Shown here: in pieces, positions 1 through 7,595 of the stretch
Numbering within the stretch: the stretch's first letter is position 1
Layout of the letters: each line of letters opens with the position of its first letter
NCBI RefSeq assembly: GCF_004001045.1
Contig: NZ_BIMK01000011.1
Location: 62,001 to 126,000, forward strand
Length of the DNA: 64,000 nucleotides
Origin: Paenibacillus chibensis
GTDB lineage: Bacteria; Bacillota; Bacilli; Paenibacillales; Paenibacillaceae
Reading direction: 5' to 3'
Notes under the pieces: model-generated
Told to the model about the DNA's origin: nothing
Database searches by the model: none
What the model saw: the letters and a program-made list of their open reading frames with translations, nothing else
Program-made: the position numbers and the translations under genes

Positions 1-380
1 AGGAAGCGCTTTCCTGCATGACACTGAAGCTGATTCTGCAGCCGATCGTGGAAAACGCGATTCATCACGGCATTGAGAAGATGTCCGACGAAGGCTTTAT
101 TCGCATAGCTGCTTGCATCAAGGAGGAACGGCTTGTCATCCAGGTGAGCGATAACGGGCTCGGCATGTCCCGGCAGGTCATGGAGCAGCTTCTGAGCGGG
201 GGAATCCGGAGCGGCGGCTCGGGCGTTGGCGTCAAGAACGTGAATGAGCGGATTCGTTTATATTACGGCAAAGCCTATGGACTCCGCTTCGAAAGCGAGC
301 TGGAGGAAGGCACGACCGTTACCATTATGCTGCCTGTAGAAAAAAATGATGACGAGCAGCCGGATTGGGGGATGTCATGA
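1..380 (+). CDS. Sensor histidine kinase, C-terminal part (LytS/YesM type), truncated by window start
   Basis: Reading from base 3, the visible 125 residues are the catalytic end of a membrane sensor kinase of the LytS/YesM group. LILQPIVENAIHHG is the family's N-box, DNGLGM is the G1 box and GSGVGVKNVNERI is the G2 box, which together form an ATP-binding HATPase_c fold. The phospho-accepting His and the membrane sensor lie upstream of the window. The stop overlaps the ATG of the next gene (ATGA), so the kinase and the sugar-binding lipoprotein are translationally coupled. By context it probably phosphorylates a YesN/AraC-type response regulator that controls mglBAC downstream. The family call is secure; the ligand is inferred. 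Confidence 0.9.
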   Translation, partial: EALSCMTLKLILQPIVENAIHHGIEKMSDEGFIRIAACIKEERLVIQVSDNGLGMSRQVMEQLLSGGIRSGGSGVGVKNVNERIRLYYGKAYGLRFESELEEGTTVTIMLPVEKNDDEQPDWGMS

Positions 381-1357
381 CAAGAACAGTTGCGGGATTA
401 AGAGTATGTCTAATGATCATGTTGATGATTGTGCTGGTATCCTGTGGCGGAGCTGAACCTAACCTGCATGTCCTCGAGAAGCCGAAGAACGTGGATATGA
501 TTGTCAAGATGGATCACGGTGATTTTTGGAAAACGGTGAAGATGGGAGCCGAGGTGGCCGCCAAAGAATACAACGTCAACCTGACCTTCAAAGCGCCTCA
601 GAACGAAAGCGATATCGATGAACAAATCCGCCTCGTTGACGAGTCGATCCGTAACAACGCCGATGCCATCATTTTATCCGCTAGCGATTATATGAAGCTG
701 GCCCAGGTGACGGACCGGGCGGCCTACTACAAAATTCCCGTCATTTCGATGGATTCGGAGGTAGCCTCGGCCCGGGTCAAAATGTTCGTCGGCACGAACA
801 ATTATGAGGCCGGACAAAAAGCGGCCAAGCGGCTGATTGAGCTGACCGGACCCGATAGCCGGATCGGCGTCATGAATTTCGTCAAAGGGGCCAAAAATGC
901 GGATGAGCGCGAGGAAGGCTTCATGGACTATGTCGCCCGTTTTCCCGGCGTGCAGGTCGTGGATATCGAATACTGCGAATCCGATGAGCAAATAGCGAGG
1001 CAGCTGACGCGCAAAATGATGAGCGAGCATCCCGATATTACGGGCATTGTGGCTCTGAATGAGGTGGCATCCATCGGCACAGGCGAAGAGATTCAGAAGC
1101 TTGGCCTCGGCGAGAAGGTCAAAATCATTACGTTCGATAGTCCAGCCAAAGTGATGGAGCTGCTGCAGGAGGGGATCGTGCAGGCGACGGTGGTCCAGAA
1201 CCCTTTTAACAACGGGTATCTGGCGGTCCGTTATGCTGTCCAGGTGATGGAGGGGATTGAAGTGGATGAGCGGTGGGATACGAAATCTACGCTGATCGAT
1301 CTGGACAATATGCTTCAGCCTCAGAACCAGAAGCTCTTATTTCCATTCGTAAAGTGA
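377..1357 (+). CDS. Sugar-binding lipoprotein, probable accessory sensor of the upstream kinase
   Basis: 326 residues with a short basic N-terminus, a hydrophobic segment and a lipobox ending at Cys23 (IVLVSC), followed by a Peripla_BP_4 (ribose/galactose-type) fold. I chose the ATG at 377, inside the ATGA overlap with the kinase, over an in-frame TTG at 365. A separate complete transporter with its own binding protein follows (mglB), so this copy is redundant for transport. Its coupling to the kinase suggests a sensing role, as in clostridial XylFII-LytS/YesN systems, where a binding protein presents sugar to the kinase. It could instead serve as a second substrate receptor for the MglAC permease. 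Fold confidence is high; the sensor role is inference. Confidence 0.85.
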   Translation: MTRTVAGLRVCLMIMLMIVLVSCGGAEPNLHVLEKPKNVDMIVKMDHGDFWKTVKMGAEVAAKEYNVNLTFKAPQNESDIDEQIRLVDESIRNNADAIILSASDYMKLAQVTDRAAYYKIPVISMDSEVASARVKMFVGTNNYEAGQKAAKRLIELTGPDSRIGVMNFVKGAKNADEREEGFMDYVARFPGVQVVDIEYCESDEQIARQLTRKMMSEHPDITGIVALNEVASIGTGEEIQKLGLGEKVKIITFDSPAKVMELLQEGIVQATVVQNPFNNGYLAVRYAVQVMEGIEVDERWDTKSTLIDLDNMLQPQNQKLLFPFVK

Positions 1358-1430
1358 TTTGAGCTATGCAGCCGTTCAATATGGAATGACGAAACACTTC
1401 AAATGAAGCAGGAGTACAGTATTTTCAAGG

Positions 1431-1464
1431 CATGAGAATTTTAATAGAACACATGAGAATTTTA
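1431..1464 (+). promoter_or_regulatory. Tandem 13-bp direct repeat, candidate response-regulator operator of mglBAC
   Basis: The 13-mer CATGAGAATTTTA occurs at 1431-1443 and again at 1452-1464. The start-to-start distance is 21 bp, which is two helical turns. AraC/YesN-type regulators, each with two HTH motifs, typically bind same-face direct repeats like these. The second copy ends 2 bp before the proposed -35 element. The repeat is seen directly; the binding protein is inferred from the adjacent kinase. Confidence 0.7.
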
Positions 1465-1466
1465 TA

Positions 1467-1495
1467 TTCGAATCCGGGCTTCGATCCAGCATAAT
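1467..1495 (+). promoter_or_regulatory. Probable activator-dependent promoter of mglBAC
   Basis: A -10-like CATAAT at 1490-1495 sits 17 bp after a poor -35 (TTCGAA, 1467-1472). A weak -35 directly downstream of a tandem operator is the usual layout of an activator-dependent sigma-A promoter. The mglB ribosome site AGGAGGT follows at 1536-1542. Confidence 0.45.
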
Positions 1496-1552
1496 GAAAA
1501 CGTATCCAGGGGATGCGACAAACCAGTAGATAATCAGGAGGTCACGATTACG

Positions 1553-2608
1553 ATGAAAAAGATAACTTCCGTATTGCTAGCAGGTGCTCTGCTCGGAACG
1601 GTGATGGCAGGCTGCTCCAGTGGCAGTGATAAAAGCGCATCAGGCGACGGCGGCAGCAAAAGCTCTGACAGCGGCAAGGAGCCATCCGTTGGCGTAGCCA
1701 TTTATAAGTTTGACGACACCTTCATGACTGGCGTGCGCAACGCCATCAAGGCAAACGCTGAAGGTAAAGCGAAAGTAGACATCGTTGACAGCCAGAACTC
1801 ACAGCCGACACAAAACGATAAGGTTGATCTGTTCATCTCCAAGAAAACGAATGCTCTCGTCATCAACCCGGTTGACCGCACGGCTGCAGGCGTCATTATC
1901 GACAAGGCTCAAACGGCGAACATTCCGGTCGTTTTCCTGAACCGCGAACCGCTGCCGGAAGACATGAAGAAGTGGGATAAAGTGTATTACGTCGGCGCGA
2001 AAGCCGAAGAATCCGGCACGATGTCCGGCGAACTGATCGCCGATTACTGGAAAGCGCATCCGGAAGCGGACAAGAATCATGACGGCGTGCTGCAGTACGT
2101 GATGCTGAAGGGCGAGCCTGGACATCAGGATGCCGAACTGCGTACGAAGTATTCCATTGAGGCGATTGAGAAAGCCGGCATTAAAGTGGAAAAGGTCGAG
2201 GAAGACACCGCGATGTGGGACCGCGTCAAAGGCCAAGAGAAAATGGCGGCGTTCCTCGGTGCGCATGGCGATAAAATCGAAGCGGTGCTGGCGAATAACG
2301 ACGATATGGCGCTCGGCGCGATCGAGGCTTTGAAAGCAGCCGGGTATTTCAAAGATGGCAAAACAATGCCGGTCGTGGGCGTTGACGCAACAGCTCCAGC
2401 GCTTGAAGCATTGCAAGAAGGAACGCTGCTCGGAACGGTACTGAACGATGCCAACAACCAGGGCAAAGCCTCTGTTCTCCTGGCCTCCGTGCTGGCGAAA
2501 GGCGACACGCCTTCCAAAGACAATATCGGGTTCGATATCACAGATAACCAATATGTATGGATTCCGTACAAAAAAATTACCAAAGACAACATTAACGACG
2601 CCAAATAA
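1553..2608 (+). CDS. mglB: D-galactose/methyl-galactoside-binding lipoprotein
   Basis: 351 residues; lipobox ends at Cys21 (GTVMAGC), then a Ser/Gly linker and a mature domain beginning near residue 45. It closely follows E. coli MglB. YKFDDTFM carries the sugar-stacking Phe and Asp, DTAMWD supplies the stacking Trp, and ANNDDMALGA, GVDATAPA and TVLNDANNQ supply ligand contacts. The EF-hand-like calcium loop is retained at residues 173-181 (DKNHDGVLQ). It delivers hexose to MglA/MglC. It is the first gene of mglBAC, and a hairpin separates it from mglA. Specificity for galactose or glucose rests on the conserved pocket residues; other hexoses are possible. Confidence 0.92.
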   Translation: MKKITSVLLAGALLGTVMAGCSSGSDKSASGDGGSKSSDSGKEPSVGVAIYKFDDTFMTGVRNAIKANAEGKAKVDIVDSQNSQPTQNDKVDLFISKKTNALVINPVDRTAAGVIIDKAQTANIPVVFLNREPLPEDMKKWDKVYYVGAKAEESGTMSGELIADYWKAHPEADKNHDGVLQYVMLKGEPGHQDAELRTKYSIEAIEKAGIKVEKVEEDTAMWDRVKGQEKMAAFLGAHGDKIEAVLANNDDMALGAIEALKAAGYFKDGKTMPVVGVDATAPALEALQEGTLLGTVLNDANNQGKASVLLASVLAKGDTPSKDNIGFDITDNQYVWIPYKKITKDNINDAK

Positions 2609-2668
2609 AGAGAAGAAACGGATTTAAAAGACCCGCGCGTCAACATAAATAACCATCCTGCCGGAAGC

Positions 2669-2687
2669 GGCGGCCGAACCGGCCGCC
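2669..2687 (+). other. GC-rich intercistronic hairpin between mglB and mglA
   Basis: GGCGGCCG at 2669-2676 pairs perfectly with CGGCCGCC at 2680-2687 across a 3-nt loop, with no U-tract. It probably protects the mglB message 3' end or lowers read-through, so that binding protein exceeds ATPase, as intercistronic hairpins after binding-protein genes do elsewhere. Confidence 0.6.
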
Positions 2688-2727
2688 CCTCCAAGCGGTG
2701 GGGATGAGGAGCAGGGAGCGGAAATCT

Positions 2728-4239
2728 ATGGCTCAAAACGAATACGTATTGGAAATGAACGGGATTTCCAAGGAATTCCCGGGCGTGAAAGCGCTGGATG
2801 ATGTGACATTCAAGGTTCGGCCGGGAACGGTTCATGCCCTCATGGGGGAGAACGGGGCCGGCAAATCAACCTTGATGAAATGCTTGTATGGAATCTACTC
2901 CCCGGATGGGGGCGAGATTTTGCTGGATGGACAGAAGGCACAAATCCATAATTCCAAGGATGCGCTGAACTACGGCATATCCATGATTCATCAGGAGCTG
3001 CACCCCGTGCCGTTCCGCAATGTCATGGAAAATATTTGGCTGGGACGGTTTCCTACGGTTGGCCTAGGTCCGATCCAGTTCATTAATCATAATAAAATGT
3101 ACAGGGACACCGAGAAGCTCTTCAAGGACCTGGACATCGAATTAAGGCCGGATACCCTTGTGGGCAAACTGTCGGTATCCAAGGTGCAGTCGATCGAAAT
3201 CGCCAAAGCGGTATCTTTCCAGTCCAAGGTGATCATTATGGATGAGCCGACCTCTTCGCTCACCAGCGTCGAGGTGGAGCATTTGTTCCGGATCATCCGG
3301 GATTTAAAGAAGCGCGGCGTGGCCATCATTTATATTTCGCACAAAATGGAAGAGATTTTGCAGATCAGCGACGAGGTTACGATCATGCGCGACGGGCAAA
3401 AAATTGGTACCTGGCCGGCGGCGGAGCTGACAACGGACCTTATCATTTCCAAAATGGTCGGACGCGATCTGACGCAGCGTTTTCCGGACCGCGAAAATGT
3501 TCCCGGAGACGTGCTGCTGGAAGTGAAGGGAATCACATCGCTGCTGCCCAAATCTTTTAAGGATATTTCGTTTGAACTCCGGAAGGGTGAAATTCTGGGG
3601 ATCGGCGGTCTCGTCGGAGCCCAGCGAACCGAACTGATCGAAGCGTTGTTCGGACTCCGTGGCATCGCATCCGGACACATCAGGATCCATGGCAAAGAGG
3701 TGAAGATAAGGACCCCCGAGGATGCTATCAAGCAGGGGATGGCGCTTTTGACCGAAGAGCGGCGGGTTACGGGGATATTTCCGGTGCTGCCCGTGCATGA
3801 AAACGCATCGATCGCGAACCTAAGCCGATACCGCAAGTTACTGCTGTTTCTGGACAGCCGGAAGAAAAGAAAAGAAGCGGATATCATGGTCGCGAAGCTC
3901 CGCACCAAAACGCCTACCTCTAACACCCTCATTATGAATCTGTCGGGAGGGAATCAGCAGAAGGTGCTTTTGGCCAGGTGGCTGCTGACCGAGCCGGAAA
4001 TACTTTTGCTCGACGAACCGACGCGCGGTATTGACGTCGGCGCGAAGTTCGAAATCTACACCATCATCAAGGATCTGGCTAAGCAGGGCAAGTCCATCAT
4101 TATGATCTCTTCCGAGATGCCCGAGCTGATCGGCATGTCCGACAGAATTATGGTCATGTCCGAAGGTCGCCTCACCGGAATTTTGGAAGGTGACGCCGCT
4201 TCGGAAGAGGAAATTATGCGGCTGGCTGCACAGCATTAA
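2728..4239 (+). CDS. mglA: Galactose/methyl-galactoside ABC transporter, double ATP-binding subunit
   Basis: 503 residues with two ABC cassettes, the Mgl/Rbs/Xyl architecture. The first domain has Walker A GENGAGKST near residue 40, the family's atypical signature LSVSKVQSIEIAKA and Walker B VIIMDEPTSS. The second has a degenerate P-loop (GLVGAQRTEL), signature LSGGNQQKV and Walker B ILLLDEPTRGIDVG. I start at the ATG at 2728, eight bases after GGGAGCGG, not at the upstream GTG at 2698. It energises import through MglC and is 22 bp from it. The unequal nucleotide sites are normal for this family. Confidence 0.93.
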   Translation: MAQNEYVLEMNGISKEFPGVKALDDVTFKVRPGTVHALMGENGAGKSTLMKCLYGIYSPDGGEILLDGQKAQIHNSKDALNYGISMIHQELHPVPFRNVMENIWLGRFPTVGLGPIQFINHNKMYRDTEKLFKDLDIELRPDTLVGKLSVSKVQSIEIAKAVSFQSKVIIMDEPTSSLTSVEVEHLFRIIRDLKKRGVAIIYISHKMEEILQISDEVTIMRDGQKIGTWPAAELTTDLIISKMVGRDLTQRFPDRENVPGDVLLEVKGITSLLPKSFKDISFELRKGEILGIGGLVGAQRTELIEALFGLRGIASGHIRIHGKEVKIRTPEDAIKQGMALLTEERRVTGIFPVLPVHENASIANLSRYRKLLLFLDSRKKRKEADIMVAKLRTKTPTSNTLIMNLSGGNQQKVLLARWLLTEPEILLLDEPTRGIDVGAKFEIYTIIKDLAKQGKSIIMISSEMPELIGMSDRIMVMSEGRLTGILEGDAASEEEIMRLAAQH

Positions 4240-4261
4240 GGACATCAAAGGAGGAGAACTC

Positions 4262-5290
4262 ATGCTGAACCTAAACAAACTCGGTAGCAGCGGCAGAGTG
4301 AAGGGCTTTACGTCCCAGTATGCGATTTATATCGTTCTGGTGCTGCTGGTCGTCGGGATTACGATTTATAATCCGTCATTTTTATCGATCGATTCGCTGC
4401 GCAATATTTTAATACAATCCTCCACCCGGGCGATCATTGCGCTGGGCGTAGCTTTTATATTAATTACGGCCGGCACGGACTTGTCCGCCGGTCGGATCGT
4501 GGGCTTGACGGCCGTCGTATCAGCGTCCATGCTGCAAACGGCAACCTATGCGAATCGTTTCTTTCCGGATTTGCCACAGCTTCAATTGTTTATCCCCATC
4601 GTGCTGGCCATTATCGTGGGCTTGCTATGCGGTTTAATCAACGGGATCGTCGTTGCCAAATTGCATGTGCCGCCGTTTATCGCGACGCTGGGAACGATGG
4701 TTGCCGTGTATGGCTTGAATTCGATGTACTTTGATATGGATCCGAATAATTCGCAGCCGATCGGCGGCTTGCGGAAGGATTTTACCCATATCGGCTCCGG
4801 ATCGATCGGATCAGGGCAATATTCCGTGCCTTACATCGTCCTGATTGCCATTTTCGTCGCATTCATCGTGTGGGTCATCTTCAACTATACGAAACTTGGC
4901 AAAAACATGTACGCCATCGGCGGCAACGTGCAGGCGGCCAAAGTTTCCGGCATCAATGTTGCCAAGTACCTCATTTATATCTATATGATTGCAGGCGCTT
5001 TATATGGTCTGGCGGGCGTACTCGAGGCCTCCAGAACGGGCGGAGCCACGAACAACTACGGAAATATGTACGAGCTCGATGCGATCGCGGCGTGCGTTGT
5101 CGGCGGCGTTTCCACGACAGGCGGAATCGGTACGGTGCCGGGAGTCATGGTCGGCGTTCTGATATTTACGATCATCAACTATGGCTTGACGTTTATCGGC
5201 ATCAGCCCTTATTGGCAGCTGATCGTCAAAGGCTTGATCATCGTTGCGGCAGTTGCATTCGATATGCGCAAGTACGCTGCCAAAAAATAA
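4262..5290 (+). CDS. mglC: Galactose/methyl-galactoside ABC transporter permease
   Basis: 342 residues, close to the family length of about 336, in the BPD_transp_2 (AraH/RbsC) family with about ten hydrophobic helices. LLCGLINGIVVAKLHVPPF and TLGTMVAVYGLNSMYF are the conserved cytoplasmic-loop region, and GGVSTTGGIGTVPGV is the C-terminal conserved loop. The start at 4262 follows AAAGGAGGAG. An in-frame ATG further upstream (4190) would overlap mglA by 50 bases and lacks a ribosome site. It forms the membrane channel with MglA and ends the operon. Confidence 0.92.
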   Translation: MLNLNKLGSSGRVKGFTSQYAIYIVLVLLVVGITIYNPSFLSIDSLRNILIQSSTRAIIALGVAFILITAGTDLSAGRIVGLTAVVSASMLQTATYANRFFPDLPQLQLFIPIVLAIIVGLLCGLINGIVVAKLHVPPFIATLGTMVAVYGLNSMYFDMDPNNSQPIGGLRKDFTHIGSGSIGSGQYSVPYIVLIAIFVAFIVWVIFNYTKLGKNMYAIGGNVQAAKVSGINVAKYLIYIYMIAGALYGLAGVLEASRTGGATNNYGNMYELDAIAACVVGGVSTTGGIGTVPGVMVGVLIFTIINYGLTFIGISPYWQLIVKGLIIVAAVAFDMRKYAAKK

Positions 5291-5310
5291 AGCAACACAT
5301 GAGACGGAAG

Positions 5311-5332
5311 GCCGCAGCCTAAAGGTTGCGGT
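5311..5332 (+). terminator. Possible terminator after mglC
   Basis: CCGCAGCC (5312-5319) pairs with GGTTGCGG (5324-5331) with one G-U pair and a short loop. The following bases CTATTCGTGTTTG are only moderately T-rich, so efficiency is uncertain. Confidence 0.5.
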
Positions 5333-5484
5333 CTATTCGTGTTTGATGAATATGGAAAATGAATTCCATTATTTGTGGCCTCCCCAAAGGAAACAAATGT
5401 GTTACACTGTTTGAGTAAGAGATGACAACTTTGTAACCGGAGCTTATCCATTCTGGTTGAACACCACAAGAAGGAGATGTATCC

Positions 5485-6261
5485 ATGAAAAACAAAAAAG
5501 TGATGAAGACATTGATTAGCACGGCATGTGCAGCAGTCCTTGCAGTAGGTCTGATGGGAGCCGGTCCAGCCTCGGCGGCATCCGCGCAGCAAAACGCGGC
5601 CCCAACACAAAGCAATCTGCAAAGCTTTCAAAGCCTGCAGGATTTGCAAGCCTATCTGCAAAAATGGCTGCAAAACAATGGCGGTGCTGATATCTTTAAA
5701 TATCAAATTCAATTCCCTGGATCGGGACAAGTAACGAACCCAGGTACGTCGAAGCCTGAAACTTCGAAGCCTGAAACTTCGGAAACGTCCAAACCTGAGA
5801 CATCGAAACCGGAAACATCGAAGCCAGAGACTTCGAAACCGGAAACGTCGAAGCCAGAAACTTCCAACCCGTCTACGGGCAACACAACGCAGTCCAGCTA
5901 CGCTGCGGAAGTGATCAAGCTTGTGAACCAGGAACGTGCCAAAGCAGGGCTGAAAGCACTGACCGAGAACACGAAACTTTCGGGAATGGCTATGGATAAG
6001 GCGAAAGACATGAACAACAACAATTATTTCGATCATAACTCGCCAACATACGGTTCTCCGTTTGATATGATGAAGAAATACGGTATTTCATACAGCTATG
6101 CCGGTGAAAATATCGCAAAAGGCCAAAAGACACCTGCTGATGTTATGACCGCATGGATGAATAGTTCAGGCCACCGCGCGAATATTCTGAACAGCAACTA
6201 CACGACCATTGGTGTAGCTTACTACAACGGATATTGGGTGCAAGAGTTTATCGCGAACTAA
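5485..6261 (+). CDS. Secreted CAP/SCP-domain protein (YkwD-like) with Pro-Glu-Thr-Ser-Lys repeats
   Basis: 258 residues: signal peptide with cleavage near residue 31 (GPASA), a Gln/Ser-rich stretch, a low-complexity linker at residues 88-128 of repeated KPETS pentapeptides, then a C-terminal CAP domain from residue 139. The CAP active-pocket residues are present: H184 (FDHNS), E208 (AGENIA) and H230 (GHRANIL). Bacillus YkwD and related proteins share this C-terminal domain; their biochemical role is not settled. It is a single gene with its own upstream region and a strong terminator. The linker probably spaces the domain through the cell wall. The exact number of repeats may vary between strains. 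Confidence 0.88.
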   Translation: MKNKKVMKTLISTACAAVLAVGLMGAGPASAASAQQNAAPTQSNLQSFQSLQDLQAYLQKWLQNNGGADIFKYQIQFPGSGQVTNPGTSKPETSKPETSETSKPETSKPETSKPETSKPETSKPETSNPSTGNTTQSSYAAEVIKLVNQERAKAGLKALTENTKLSGMAMDKAKDMNNNNYFDHNSPTYGSPFDMMKKYGISYSYAGENIAKGQKTPADVMTAWMNSSGHRANILNSNYTTIGVAYYNGYWVQEFIAN

Positions 6262-6282
6262 TTTTTATATGAAACCAGTAGT

Positions 6283-6320
6283 AAGCCTGTCCCGATTAAA
6301 CAAAGGGACAGGCTTCTTTG
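6283..6320 (+). terminator. Rho-independent terminator of the CAP-domain gene
   Basis: An 11-bp perfect stem, AAGCCTGTCCC (6283-6293) with GGGACAGGCTT (6305-6315), is followed by CTTTGT. Confidence 0.85.
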
Positions 6321-6348
6321 TATGAGGCGGCTGACGCAATTTACGGCA

Positions 6349-6378
6349 CAAAAAAACCGAGCGGAGAATCGCCCGGTT
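6349..6378 (-). terminator. Terminator of the tRNA-Lys transcript
   Basis: On the minus strand AACCGGGCG (6378-6370) pairs with CGCTCGGTT (6363-6355) around a 6-nt loop and runs into T residues (plus-strand A run 6350-6356). Confidence 0.8.
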
Positions 6379-6391
6379 TACTTAAACATGA

Positions 6392-6464
6392 TGGGTTATG
6401 CAGGGGTCGAACCTGCGACCTGCCGATTAAGAGTCGGCTGCTCTACCAGCTAAGCTAATAACCC
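6392..6464 (-). tRNA. tRNA-Lys (anticodon CTT)
   Basis: A 73-nt cloverleaf on the minus strand. Acceptor arms GGGTTAT (6464-6458) and ATAACCC (6399-6393) pair fully. The anticodon stem GCCGA/TCGGC encloses loop CTCTTAA, giving anticodon CTT. The T-arm contains GGTTCGACCC-type sequence. The discriminator is A at 6392 and CCA is not encoded. It is a solitary tRNA with its own promoter and terminator and decodes AAG. Confidence 0.93.
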
Positions 6465-6483
6465 CGATCTGTTAACAAGGATT

Positions 6484-6512
6484 ATTATACGCTTGTTTCT
6501 CTGAATAATCCA
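6484..6512 (-). promoter_or_regulatory. Promoter of tRNA-Lys
   Basis: A perfect minus-strand TATAAT (plus 6484-6489) sits 17 bp from a weak -35 TGGATT (plus 6507-6512). The start would fall about 10 bp before the tRNA. Confidence 0.6.
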
Positions 6513-6723
6513 CCTGTTCACGGAAAATTCAGAAAAATATTTAATTCATGAAGGATATCATGGTTTACCGGCCGAAACAGGTTGATTTCACGGATTTGAC
6601 GGCAGTGTCATGCGGATCGCTCGTCGAATTTGCAAATTTTACATAGAAGTTTTATGTTTATGTACATATGTATCTGGCGGATAAAATAGGAGAAGCCATC
6701 AGGAAAGGACTGGAGGGATCGGT

Positions 6724-7569
6724 TTGAATTCATCGAAATGGATTTGGCGGGTGGTGAGCATCGTTTCCGTCTTGGCTACGGTCCTGCTGCTTGCCGGTTT
6801 TGTGTACGCGATAAAAGATATCCAAAACCCGAAAGCGGCTGCAGAACAATCGTCTCCTTCGGCGACGCCGCAAGAAAGCACGGGAGCGAAGAGTCCGGAA
6901 GCTAAAAAGGACCTGAAGATCGCCGTGATTGGCGACTCGCTTGCCAAAGGCACCGGGGATAACTCGGGTATGGGATTTGCGCGCAGAACGGTGAGTGAGC
7001 TGGCAAAGGATTCGGGCAGAAAAGCGACGCTCCTGAATAATCTGGGCATTAACGGTCTCACCACCACGGGACTATTGCCGAAGCTTGAGGAGAAAGGGAC
7101 ACAATATGTTCTTGGACAGGCGGATGTGATCTTGTTATCGATCGGTGGCAATGATTTGTTCCAGGGGGCCGATCTCGCGACAAAGGGCATATCAGGTACT
7201 TCCAATCCCGGTACGGGCACGGAACTGGATCCTAAAGACCTCTTAAAGGGCTTGCCTAAGGCGTCGACGCAGCTGAAAGCGATTTTGGAACGCATCCGTG
7301 CCATCAATCCTGAGGCGTGGATTGTTTATGTCGGATTGTATAATCCGTTCGGCGATATCGAGGAACTAAAGATCCCGGGAAATCAGGCTGTCGCGAGCTG
7401 GAATCAATCGGCCCTGCAGACCATCAATAAATACAGCAGCATGTCGCTGGTTCCGACCTTTGATCTTTTCCAGCATAATCTGGACAAATATTTGTCTTCG
7501 GACCATTTTCATCCGAATGGAGACGGATATCAGCAGATCGCCGAACGCATTGTACAAGGGATCCGATAG
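6724..7569 (+). CDS. Membrane-anchored SGNH/GDSL-family esterase
   Basis: 281 residues. The N-terminus carries one hydrophobic helix (about residues 8-29) acting as signal anchor, then a Ser/Pro/Ala-rich spacer and an SGNH hydrolase domain. Block I is VIGDSLAKG with the nucleophile Ser, block III is SIGGNDLF, and block V is SDHFHPNGDGY with the catalytic Asp and His. The start is TTG at 6724 after GGAGGGA. It acts outside the membrane on an ester substrate that cannot be named; lipids, cell-wall acetyl groups or polymers are options. It is 26 bp from an ABC exporter pair, suggesting a shared operon. Confidence 0.88.
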   Translation: MNSSKWIWRVVSIVSVLATVLLLAGFVYAIKDIQNPKAAAEQSSPSATPQESTGAKSPEAKKDLKIAVIGDSLAKGTGDNSGMGFARRTVSELAKDSGRKATLLNNLGINGLTTTGLLPKLEEKGTQYVLGQADVILLSIGGNDLFQGADLATKGISGTSNPGTGTELDPKDLLKGLPKASTQLKAILERIRAINPEAWIVYVGLYNPFGDIEELKIPGNQAVASWNQSALQTINKYSSMSLVPTFDLFQHNLDKYLSSDHFHPNGDGYQQIAERIVQGIR

Positions 7570-7595
7570 AAGGATGGCGAAAGGAGAGACAATAG

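Noticed and set aside
2-16. Palindrome AGGAAGCGCTTTCCT resembling a CcpA cre site
   Set aside because: It lies within the kinase coding region, far from any promoter, and misses key cre positions.
5746-5868. Short regularly spaced repeats considered as CRISPR
   Set aside because: They are in-frame codon repeats encoding KPETS with no spacers; no CRISPR array or cas gene is seen anywhere in the window.
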